Shown: piece by piece, positions 1 through 5,372 of the stretch | How the letters are laid out: every line of letters starts with the position of its first letter | Position numbering within the stretch: position 1 is the stretch's first letter | Origin: Actinomycetes bacterium | Lineage (GTDB): Bacteria > Actinomycetota > Actinomycetes > Actinomycetales > Cellulomonadaceae | Direction of reading: 5' to 3' | NCBI GenBank assembly: GCA_023460255.1 | Contig: JAEWQZ010000090.1 | Coordinates: 1-7,299, forward strand | DNA: 7,299 bases | The notes under the pieces: generated by a model | The model's input: only the letters and a program-made list of their open reading frames with translations | Databases searched by the model: none | What the model was told of the DNA's origin: nothing | Translations under genes and position numbers: made by a program

Positions 1-1336
1 GGCCGTCGGTGAACAGCAGGAGGGCGCCGCCGTCGGGGACGCGGGCGCGCGCGGTCGCGTAGTCGTGGGCCACCGCGCCGAGGAGCGGGCCCTGGCCGTC
101 CTGGAGCAGCCAGGAGTCGCCGTGCGCCGGCTTGACCAGGGGGTACGGGTGCCCACCGCTGGCGTACTCCAGCTCCCCGGTGGCCGGGTCGAGCCGAACG
201 AGCGTAGCCGTCGCCAACGCGCTCACCCCAGGCGTGAGGAGCAGCCTGCCGACCCGGGTGAGCACGTCCCCGGGGCCGTAGCCCTCGGACACGTAGGCGC
301 GGACGGCCGCACGCGTGTGCGCCATGGCACCCACGGCGGTCAGCCCGTGACCGACGACGTCGCCCACCGACAGGACGACGTGGGAGCCGGTCCACAGGAC
401 GTCGTACCAGTCGCCGCCGAGCCGCACCTCGTCCGATGCGCTGATGTACCGGGCGTCGAGCGCCCAGCCGGGAACCTGCGGGAGCGAATCCGGCAGGAGG
501 GCGCGCTGGAGCTGCTCGAGCGCCGTGCGCTGCCGGTCGGCGGCGGCTGCGACCTCGGCCTGGAGCGCACGGATCGTCGTCTCGTCCCTGGCGATCGTGG
601 CGATGCCCTGCACGGGGGCGCCGGGGCGCGACCGGACGGGGAAGAACGACTCGAGCCACACGTGCGGCACCCCCGGGTCGGCCTCGGTGGTGCCCACCAC
701 CTCGACGTCACGCAGCGGGACGCCGGTCTCCAGGACCGAGCGCAGGGCAGCCTCCGCCGAGCCCTTGACGCCCGGCACGACGTCGAAGACCGGGCGGCCG
801 ACGTGCTCGGCGGGCGACAGCCCGTTCATGGCCGCGAGCTCCCGGTTGACGCGCACGAACCGCAGGTCGCGGTCGAAGAGGGCGAACCCGACGGGGGCGT
901 CGTCGAGCAGCGTCGAGACGATGGCAGCCTCGTGGTCGGCGAGGCGGCCGCGCCAGACGTCGTCGGTGAGGTCGACGAGGAGCGCCAGCCACGGCTCGCC
1001 CGGGCCGTCCAGGAGCGTGGCGAACACGGCGACCGGGACGAGGGTGTCGTCGGGGCGCCGCACCGAGGTGCTGACGGCGAGCTGGCCCGTGCGCATCATC
1101 GTCTGGACGCCCGCGACGAGCGTGTCCGGGACCCCCGTCGGCGCGAGGTCGCGCCAGAGCAGCCCGCCGGGGTGGTCGGCCGACCGGCCGGTGATGCGAC
1201 GGAACTCGTCGTTCGTCCGGAGCGTCCGTGGGCCCCGGCCGGTGGCGACGCCGACCGCGGACATCCGCATCAGGGCACCGAGGGTGGCGTCGCCGGTCGT
1301 GGCGCGGCCACGCTCCGTCGCGTGGTCGCGGACCAT
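1..1336 (-). CDS. PAS-PAS-SpoIIE (PP2C-type) serine/threonine phosphatase, 3' end beyond window
   Basis: The minus-strand frame from an ATG at 1336 stays open for 445 codons to the left edge, so the C-terminus is missing. Residues about 18-125 and 132-250 read as two PAS sensor domains (the second contains APVGFALFDRDLRF). Residues about 265 onward are a SpoIIE-type PP2C phosphatase. Family motifs are GGDWYD (307-312, metal-binding aspartates), GDVVGHG (325-331), GGHP (394-397) and LFTDG (441-445), where the window ends. The last PP2C aspartate motif would lie outside. Proteins of this type dephosphorylate anti-anti-sigma factors in partner-switching pathways; the PAS domains presumably sense a small ligand or redox state. 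No transmembrane segment is seen, so it should be cytosolic. The start is uncertain: an in-frame GTG at 1369 is the alternative, and neither has a clear Shine-Dalgarno sequence. It is transcribed divergently from the xylanase. Confidence 0.93.
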   Translation of the reverse strand, partial: MVRDHATERGRATTGDATLGALMRMSAVGVATGRGPRTLRTNDEFRRITGRSADHPGGLLWRDLAPTGVPDTLVAGVQTMMRTGQLAVSTSVRRPDDTLVPVAVFATLLDGPGEPWLALLVDLTDDVWRGRLADHEAAIVSTLLDDAPVGFALFDRDLRFVRVNRELAAMNGLSPAEHVGRPVFDVVPGVKGSAEAALRSVLETGVPLRDVEVVGTTEADPGVPHVWLESFFPVRSRPGAPVQGIATIARDETTIRALQAEVAAAADRQRTALEQLQRALLPDSLPQVPGWALDARYISASDEVRLGGDWYDVLWTGSHVVLSVGDVVGHGLTAVGAMAHTRAAVRAYVSEGYGPGDVLTRVGRLLLTPGVSALATATLVRLDPATGELEYASGGHPYPLVKPAHGDSWLLQDGQGPLLGAVAHDYATARARVPDGGALLLFTDG

Positions 1337-1400
1337 GCGCCCACGTTCGCACGTCGGACGTCCCGTCACCAGGGTCGACGCGTGCGGGATGATCGGTGGT

Positions 1401-1420
1401 CGGCGGGGCCGGACCCGCCG
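1401..1420. repeat. 7-bp inverted repeat in the divergent intergenic region / xylanase leader
   Basis: CGGCGGG (1401-1407) and CCCGCCG (1414-1420) are perfect inverted arms around a 6-nt spacer. The repeat ends 18 bases before the xylanase ATG and 12 before its GGAGG. It could be an operator or a leader hairpin that controls access to the ribosome binding site. Short GC-only dyads arise easily by chance in DNA this GC-rich, so a function is not established. The rest of the 102-bp region (1337-1438) shows no convincing -35/-10 pair on either strand and no copy of the TGGGAGCGCTCCCA CebR-type operator. Confidence 0.35.
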
Positions 1421-1432
1421 TGGGACGAGCGG

Positions 1433-1437
1433 GGAGG
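1433..1437 (+). promoter_or_regulatory. Shine-Dalgarno sequence of the xylanase gene, unusually close to the ATG
   Basis: GGAGG, within the run GGGGAGG, lies only one base before the ATG at 1439 and four bases before a GTG at 1442 that is the second codon. One base is too short a spacer for normal initiation. Initiation at GTG 1442 would fit the ribosome better and would shorten the signal peptide by one residue, with no effect on the mature lipoprotein. Confidence 0.5.
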
Positions 1438-1438
1438 C

Positions 1439-2596
1439 ATGGTGCGCGCACGGTTGGGGCGTGGCCCGGGGCGGCTGGTCGTGGTGGGAGCGGTGGCGGC
1501 GATGCTGCTGGCCGGCTGCACCGGGACGGACGAGCAGGGGGAGGAGCAGCCCGACGGGGGCGAGGGCGGGGACGGCGCGGCCGCTGCGCCCACCCTGCTC
1601 GACGACCACGAGCCGCTGCGCGACCTGGCGCCCGAGGGTGTCGTCATCGGCACTGCCGCGGCGGGTGGCGGCCACTTCGGGTCGGGCAACGACCCGTTCA
1701 CCGTCGACGAGCCGTACCGCGCGCTGGTCGGGTCGGAGTTCAGCTCGGTCACCCCCGAGAACCAGCTGAAGTGGGAGTACGTGCACCCGCAGCGCGACGA
1801 GTACGCCTTCGAGGCTGCCGACGACATCGTCGACTTCGCCGAGGAGAACGGGATGGACGTGCGCGGGCACACGCTCATGTGGCACAACCAGAACCCGACG
1901 TGGCTCGAGGAGGGCGACTTCACGCCCGACGAGCTGCGCGAGATCCTGCGCGAGCACATCACCACCGTCGTGGGTCGGTACGCGGGGCGGATCCAGCAGT
2001 GGGACGTCGCGAACGAGATCATCGACGACAGCGGCAACCTGCGCACCCAGGAGAACATCTGGCTGCGCGAGCTGGGGCCGGAGATCGTCGCCGACGCGTT
2101 CCGCTGGGCGCACGAGGCCGACCCCGACGCGCTGCTCTTCCTCAACGACTTCAACGCGGAGACGGTGAACGCGAAGACGAACGCGTACCTCGCGCTCGCC
2201 GAGGATCTCCTCGCACAGGGGGTGCCGGTGCACGGGTTCGGCGCGCAGGCGCACCTCAGCCTCGAGTACGGCGCGCCCGGCGACAGCGTGCGCACGGTGC
2301 TGCAGAGCTTCGCCGACCTCGGGCTTGCGACGGCGATCACCGAGCTCGACGTGCGCATGGAGCTCGACGGGGAGCCGACGCCCGAGCAGCTCACCCAGCA
2401 GGCCGAGCACTACCGCGACGTCATCGAGGGCTGCCTGGCCGTCGAGGGGTGCGGCTCGATCACCGTCTGGGGCTTCACGGACAAGTACTCGTGGGTGCCC
2501 GGTTGGTTCACCGGGTTCGGTGCGGCGACGCTGACGGAGATGGACTACACGGTCCGGCCTGCGTACGACGCCGTGGCCGAGGCGCTGGCGGGCTGA
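1439..2596 (+). CDS. Lipoprotein GH10 endo-beta-1,4-xylanase
   Basis: This 385-residue protein should hydrolyse internal beta-1,4 bonds of xylan outside the membrane. Residues 1-27 form a lipoprotein signal peptide: arginines, a hydrophobic stretch, then the lipobox LAGC with Cys27 as the lipidation site. A short acidic, glycine-rich tether (about 30-50) follows. The rest is one GH10 barrel of normal size. Visible family motifs are TPENQLKW (105-112), GHTLMWH (143-149), WDVANE (188-193) with Glu193 as acid/base, QAH (270-272), TELD (301-304) with Glu302 as nucleophile, and VWGF (343-346). Cys332 and Cys338 probably form the disulfide common near the GH10 C-terminus. There is no carbohydrate-binding module. 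The frame is open far upstream, but codons before 1439 lie antisense to the phosphatase gene and are not coding. The deacetylase gene follows in the same frame after TGA-CGC. Confidence 0.95.
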   Translation: MVRARLGRGPGRLVVVGAVAAMLLAGCTGTDEQGEEQPDGGEGGDGAAAAPTLLDDHEPLRDLAPEGVVIGTAAAGGGHFGSGNDPFTVDEPYRALVGSEFSSVTPENQLKWEYVHPQRDEYAFEAADDIVDFAEENGMDVRGHTLMWHNQNPTWLEEGDFTPDELREILREHITTVVGRYAGRIQQWDVANEIIDDSGNLRTQENIWLRELGPEIVADAFRWAHEADPDALLFLNDFNAETVNAKTNAYLALAEDLLAQGVPVHGFGAQAHLSLEYGAPGDSVRTVLQSFADLGLATAITELDVRMELDGEPTPEQLTQQAEHYRDVIEGCLAVEGCGSITVWGFTDKYSWVPGWFTGFGAATLTEMDYTVRPAYDAVAEALAG

Positions 2597-2599
2597 CGC

Positions 2600-3199
2600 G
2601 TGGAGGTCGTCACGACGACGGACCAGCCGGGCCGGACGTTCTGCCTGACGTTCGACGACGGCCCGAACCCGCCGGACACCGACCGGCTGCTCGACCTCCT
2701 CGCCGAGCTCGACGTCACTGCCGTGTTCTGCCTGGTGGGCGACCAGGTCCGCACGCACCCCGAGGTGGCGGCCCGGATCGCCGGGGCCGGCCACGTGCTG
2801 GGCAACCACACGATGCACCACGACGACATGGCGGAGTGGAGCCCGGCGCGGGTGCGCGAGGACCTCGCCGCGACGTCGGCCCTGATCGCCGAGGCGTCGG
2901 GAGCGCCCGCGCCGTGGTTCCGGGCGCCGTTCGGGCACTGGGGGGCGGCGATCGAGGTCGCCGCCGAGCTCGGCATGCGCCCCCTCGGCTGGCAGCTCGC
3001 CGTCGAGGACTGGCTGGCCCCGGGTGCCGACGTGCTCGTCGACCGCATCATGGGCGGCCTGACGCCGGGCGGCGTGGTCCTCCTGCACGACGGCGGGGGC
3101 GACCGGAGGGGGACGGTCGACGCGGTGGCGCGGGTGGTGCCGGCGCTCCGCGCGGCGGGCTGGACGACGGCGCTGCCGGCGGCCCACCCGCAGCCGTGA
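2600..3199 (+). CDS. NodB-homology polysaccharide deacetylase (CE4 family)
   Basis: This 199-residue protein carries all the CE4 landmarks: TFDDGP (17-22; Asp19 likely base, Asp20 metal ligand), NHTMHH (69-74; His70 and His74 metal ligands), RAPFGHW (108-114), DW (137-138) and LLHDGG (161-166; His163). The family removes N- or O-acetyl groups from chitin, peptidoglycan or acetylxylan using a divalent metal. Its position after a xylanase favours acetylxylan or acetylated xylo-oligosaccharides, but this is inferred. There is no signal peptide, so as written it is cytosolic. The GTG at 2600 is the only plausible start, because the next in-frame ATG (codon 72) lies inside the catalytic core. The start is three bases after the xylanase TGA and in the same frame, so it needs translational coupling, or the two are halves of a GH10-CE4 protein interrupted by one stop codon. 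Confidence 0.9.
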   Translation: MEVVTTTDQPGRTFCLTFDDGPNPPDTDRLLDLLAELDVTAVFCLVGDQVRTHPEVAARIAGAGHVLGNHTMHHDDMAEWSPARVREDLAATSALIAEASGAPAPWFRAPFGHWGAAIEVAAELGMRPLGWQLAVEDWLAPGADVLVDRIMGGLTPGGVVLLHDGGGDRRGTVDAVARVVPALRAAGWTTALPAAHPQP

Positions 3200-3232
3200 C
3201 GGCGGCTGCTCAAGCCTGGACGTACCCCTGAC

Positions 3233-3269
3233 CCGGGACGTCACCGGGGACGATCGTCCCCGTTCCCGG
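3233..3269. terminator. Nested dyad containing an 18-bp perfect palindrome; terminator-like or second operator
   Basis: CGGGGACGATCGTCCCCG (3245-3262) is a perfect 18-bp palindrome and can fold as a 7-bp stem with a GATC loop. A further six pairs, CCGGGA (3233-3238) with TCCCGG (3264-3269), can stack outside it across an asymmetric internal loop. It begins 34 bases after the deacetylase stop, which fits a transcription terminator, though no T-run follows. Its inner palindrome also lies about 34-51 bases upstream of the proposed start of arsR-type transcription, so a protein-binding site is an alternative. Confidence 0.5.
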
Positions 3270-3283
3270 CGCGCCGCCAGCCG

Positions 3284-3289
3284 TACGTT
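3284..3289 (+). promoter_or_regulatory. Possible -10 element (TANNNT) of the ArsR operon
   Basis: TACGTT matches the actinobacterial TANNNT -10 pattern and lies six bases before the GTG at 3296. This is the spacing expected if transcription begins at the GTG itself and gives a leaderless mRNA. No recognisable -35 hexamer is found 16-18 bases upstream. The match is short and could be chance. Confidence 0.35.
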
Positions 3290-3295
3290 TCGACT

Positions 3296-3607
3296 GTGAC
3301 TGGTTCAAGCGCGCTTGAAATGAGGCTCGCCCGCGAGCAGCGGATCGAGCTCCTGCAGGCCGTCGCCGACCCGGTCCGCTGGGCGGTGTTGGAGGAGCTG
3401 GGGGAGTCCCCGCGCTGCGTGTGCGACATCCGGGTGCGCGTGCCCGTCCCGGCCAACCTGCTCAGCTACCACCTCAAGGTGCTGCGCGACACGGGGCTCG
3501 TCACCGCGACGCGTCGCGGCCGGTGGATCGACTACGCGCTCGCGGACGACGCACTCTCGCGGTTGGCCGACGCGCTGCCCGGCGGCCGGGGGAGCGGACG
3601 GCCGTGA
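3296..3607 (+). CDS. ArsR/SmtB-family metalloid-responsive transcriptional repressor
   Basis: This 103-residue winged-helix protein should bind operator DNA as a dimer and release it when a metalloid binds. Family features are ADPVRWAVLEEL (24-35), Cys41-Val-Cys43-Asp at the place of the E. coli ArsR ELCVCDLC site, the recognition helix around LLSYHLKVLRDTGLV (55-69) and the wing RRGRWIDYAL (73-82). Cys41 and Cys43 are the only cysteines; the position matching the third E. coli cysteine is Arg46. Two starts are possible, and neither has a Shine-Dalgarno sequence: GTG 3296, which fits a leaderless mRNA, or ATG 3320, which gives 95 residues and sits just after the palindrome at 3304-3319. The stop codon overlaps the GTG of the permease gene (3604-3607), so the two are translationally coupled. 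The gene presumably represses its own operon. Confidence 0.88.
   Translation: MTGSSALEMRLAREQRIELLQAVADPVRWAVLEELGESPRCVCDIRVRVPVPANLLSYHLKVLRDTGLVTATRRGRWIDYALADDALSRLADALPGGRGSGRP
3304..3319. promoter_or_regulatory. Probable ArsR-family operator, perfect 16-bp palindrome
   Basis: TTCAAGCGCGCTTGAA is a perfect palindrome and is notably AT-richer at its ends than the surrounding DNA. TCAA...TTGA half-sites in inverted order are typical of ArsR/SmtB-family operators. It overlaps the first codons of the repressor gene if GTG 3296 is the start, or directly abuts ATG 3320. A dimer bound here would block initiation or early elongation from a promoter just upstream, giving autoregulation of the three-gene operon. 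Confidence 0.72.
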
Positions 3608-4653
3608 ACGCCCCGTCGGCGCCGGCGACCCGTGAGCGCTCGGGCCGCCTCGTCGCGGCGCTGCTGGGGGCGGCGGGGCTCTGGGCGGGCCTCTTCGCCC
3701 TGAACGAGGTGGCGTGGGACGTCGTCCTGGGCGACTGGCTCGGGCTGGACCTCTCCCACCGGCTCGTGGACTCGGTGAGCTTCTTCGCCTACGACGTGGT
3801 GAAGATCCTGCTCCTGCTCGTCGGGATGATCTTCCTCATCGGCATGCTGCGGACCACCCTGCGTCCCGAGCGTGTGCGGACGTTCCTCGAGGGGAAGCCC
3901 CTGTGGCTCGCCCTCGGCATGGCGGCGGTGCTCGGCGCGGTCACCCCGTTCTGCTCGTGCTCGTCGATCCCGTTGTTCATCGGCTTCGTGGCCGCCGGCG
4001 TGCCGCTGGGCGTGACCTTCGCGTTCGTCGTCGCCTCGCCGCTGGTCAACGAGGTCGCGGTCGTCATGCTCGCGGACATGTTCGGCTGGCAGCTCACCGC
4101 CGCCTACATCGGCGCGGGCCTGATCATCGCCGTCACGGTGGGTTGGGTGTTCTCCAGGCTGCACCTGGATCGGTGGGTCGAGGACTTCGTGTTCGCCGCG
4201 CGCGTGGCCGCGTTCGGGGCCGACGGGCACCGCCCGACGCTCGCCGAACGCGTCGAGGCCGCCCTCGAGGAGACCCGCGAGATCGTGGGCCGGGTGTGGC
4301 GGTGGGTGGTCGTCGGCGTCGCCGTCGGCGCGGGGGTGCACGGCTGGGTACCGACGGAGTTCTTCGCCACCTATGCCGGGCCGGACAATCCGTTCGCGGT
4401 CGTGGTCGCGACGGTCGTCGGCGTCCCGCTGTACTCGAACGCGGCCGGGGTCATCCCGATCGCCGAGGCGCTGTGGGTCAAGGGCATGGCCACCGGCACG
4501 GTGATGGCCTTCATGATGGGCACGGTTGCGCTGTCCATCCCGGAGGCGATCCTGCTCAGGCGGATCCTCAAGCCCCCCCTGCTCGCCCTGTTCTTCGGCA
4601 CGGTCACCGTCGCGATCATGGTCGTCGGTGTCGTCGTCAACGCTGTCTTCTAG
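3604..4653 (+). CDS. ArsP/YraQ-type permease (DUF318, PF03773), probable (organo)arsenical or metalloid exporter
   Basis: This 349-residue inner-membrane protein has about eight or nine hydrophobic segments in two groups, roughly 16-33, 61-82 and 99-183, then 232-248 and 264-348, separated by a charged loop at about 184-231. TPFCSCSSIP (114-123) with Cys117 and Cys119 is the hallmark of DUF318 permeases; SPLVNEVA (145-152) and YSNAAGVIPIAEAL (277-290) are further conserved-looking stretches. Characterised ArsP members export trivalent methylated or aromatic arsenicals; other relatives are linked to metal resistance, so the substrate here is inferred. The start is GTG 3604, overlapping the repressor stop by four bases and preceded by GGAG at 3591-3594. 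Longer in-frame extensions lie inside the repressor gene and are not coding. The thioredoxin-like gene follows 51 bases downstream. Confidence 0.9.
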   Translation: MNAPSAPATRERSGRLVAALLGAAGLWAGLFALNEVAWDVVLGDWLGLDLSHRLVDSVSFFAYDVVKILLLLVGMIFLIGMLRTTLRPERVRTFLEGKPLWLALGMAAVLGAVTPFCSCSSIPLFIGFVAAGVPLGVTFAFVVASPLVNEVAVVMLADMFGWQLTAAYIGAGLIIAVTVGWVFSRLHLDRWVEDFVFAARVAAFGADGHRPTLAERVEAALEETREIVGRVWRWVVVGVAVGAGVHGWVPTEFFATYAGPDNPFAVVVATVVGVPLYSNAAGVIPIAEALWVKGMATGTVMAFMMGTVALSIPEAILLRRILKPPLLALFFGTVTVAIMVVGVVVNAVF

Positions 4654-4704
4654 CTCCCGCTCGGCGCGCGTCCTGACCCGAGCACACATGAGACGGAGGT
4701 CGTC

Positions 4705-4959
4705 ATGAACATCAAGGTCCTCGGCCCGGGCTGCCGCAACTGCGTCAACCTGGAGAAGGCGACGCGCGAGGCGGTCGAGGCGCTCGGCATCGACGCGGAG
4801 ATCGAGAAGGTCACCGACTACGCCGCCATCGCCGGCTTCGGGGTCATGAGCACGCCCGGGCTCGTCGTCGACGGGCAGGTCGTCCTGTCCGGTCGCGTCC
4901 CGAGCGCCGCGCAGGTGCGCGACATCCTCGAACCTCTGGCCGCCGGCGACGCGCGGTAA
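4705..4959 (+). CDS. Small thioredoxin-fold protein (thioredoxin_3 / redox-active disulfide protein 2 type)
   Basis: This 84-residue protein is a minimal thioredoxin fold. The first strand MNIKVLGPGC leads into the active-site motif Cys10-Arg-Asn-Cys13, and the cis-proline loop is MSTPG (48-52). The length matches the small archaeal/bacterial TM0996/MTH895-type family. It lacks a signal peptide, so it should work in the cytosol as a thiol-disulfide reductant or metal(loid)-thiol carrier. Genes of this kind commonly follow DUF318 permease genes, and here it closes the repressor-permease operon. It may keep the permease or its substrate reduced, but that role is inferred. The ATG has a good ribosome binding site, GGAGG at 4695-4699 with five bases of spacing. 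Confidence 0.9.
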   Translation: MNIKVLGPGCRNCVNLEKATREAVEALGIDAEIEKVTDYAAIAGFGVMSTPGLVVDGQVVLSGRVPSAAQVRDILEPLAAGDAR

Positions 4960-4986
4960 GGCCCCGTCCGACGCTCCGCACGCCAC

Positions 4987-5025
4987 GGCACCCCGGCGAC
5001 CCAGGGGGTGGTGACCCGGGGTGCC
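4987..5025. terminator. Strong hairpin between convergent genes, likely bidirectional terminator
   Basis: GGCACCCCGG (4987-4996) and CCGGGGTGCC (5016-5025) form a perfect 10-bp stem around a 19-base loop. It starts 27 bases after the thioredoxin-like gene stop (plus strand) and abuts the stop of the small helical gene (minus strand), so one structure can end both converging operons. No T-run follows on the plus strand (TTCAG), as is common for terminators in GC-rich actinobacteria. Confidence 0.75.
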
Positions 5026-5026
5026 T

Positions 5027-5365
5027 TCAGACGGCGCGCGATCGGCTCGATCCGTGGGTGTCGAACCATGCCTTCCACGCCTGCGACGGGTCGTCGGTGT
5101 CGACGGTGTCGGGTTCGGTGGCGGCCGCGTGGGTGAGGTCGGCGGCGGCGTGGCCGAAGGCGCCGGCGAGGCGGTGGGACAGCCCGTCGATGGCGGCGTG
5201 GTAGTCCTGGCGTTGCCAGGAGGGGGAGACCCACGCGTCCTGGAGGGTGCTCAGGGTTCCGTCGAGCGGGTGGCCGGCGGGGACGGTGAGGCCTTCGGTG
5301 GCGTGGCGGGCGGTCCGGGCAGCGCGCTGGCAGGCGATCTTGTACCTGTTCACTCGCTCGTCCAC
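5027..5365 (-). CDS. Small helical protein, WXG100-like, unknown function
   Basis: I cannot assign this 112-residue protein to a family with certainty. It is mostly predicted helix with no signal peptide or membrane segment. Residues 38-70 contain LQDAWVSPSW followed by a spaced Tyr55, Ile59, Leu62, Leu66 and Phe70 pattern. This recalls the W-x-S-P-turn and second helix of actinobacterial WXG100/ESAT-6-like proteins. An acidic stretch (84-92) and the W-x-x-W-F pair at 97-101 precede a short basic tail. It is the last gene of the operon, starting seven bases after the lipoprotein stop. The start is chosen as GTG 5365; GTG 5353 is an alternative, and any earlier start would overlap the lipoprotein gene. 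A secreted partner or chaperone of the hydrolase is possible; so is an unrelated helical protein. Confidence 0.62.
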   Translation of the reverse strand: MDERVNRYKIACQRAARTARHATEGLTVPAGHPLDGTLSTLQDAWVSPSWQRQDYHAAIDGLSHRLAGAFGHAAADLTHAAATEPDTVDTDDPSQAWKAWFDTHGSSRSRAV

Positions 5366-5372
5366 GTCCGCT

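Noticed and set aside
1350..1400. Possible sugar-responsive LacI/CebR-type operator in the xylanase promoter.
   Set aside because: Only short palindromes such as GGACGTCC (1356-1363) are present; nothing resembles the 14-bp CebR consensus, and 8-bp GC-rich palindromes are expected by chance here.
65..1438. The xylanase reading frame stays open for more than 450 codons upstream of its ATG, suggesting a giant N-terminal extension.
   Set aside because: This stretch is antisense to the phosphatase gene, whose minus-strand frame has intact PAS and SpoIIE motifs. The upstream translation is low-complexity and Arg/Gly/Asp-rich with no domain, and the lipoprotein signal peptide begins exactly at 1439.
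708..1451. Minus-strand open frame of about 247 codons over the start of the phosphatase.
   Set aside because: Its product is Arg/Pro-rich without any domain and it is a frame-shifted shadow of the PAS-SpoIIE gene, which reads coherently in the other minus-strand frame.
1396..3231. Plus-strand open frame of about 611 codons spanning the xylanase and deacetylase genes in another frame.
   Set aside because: The translation is Arg/Gly/Ala-rich low complexity with no motif, and both real genes in this stretch carry complete catalytic residues in their own frame.
3421..3603. N-terminal extension of the permease frame upstream of GTG 3604.
   Set aside because: It overlaps most of the repressor gene in another frame and encodes an Arg/Pro-rich stretch. 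The GTGA overlap and GGAG at 3591-3594 mark the real start.
3532..4986. Long minus-strand open frame (about 484 codons) opposite the permease and thioredoxin-like genes.
   Set aside because: The product is almost entirely charged residues in Asp/Glu/Arg/His runs, as expected from the complement of hydrophobic, GC-rich permease codons. The plus-strand genes there have clear motifs and ribosome binding sites.
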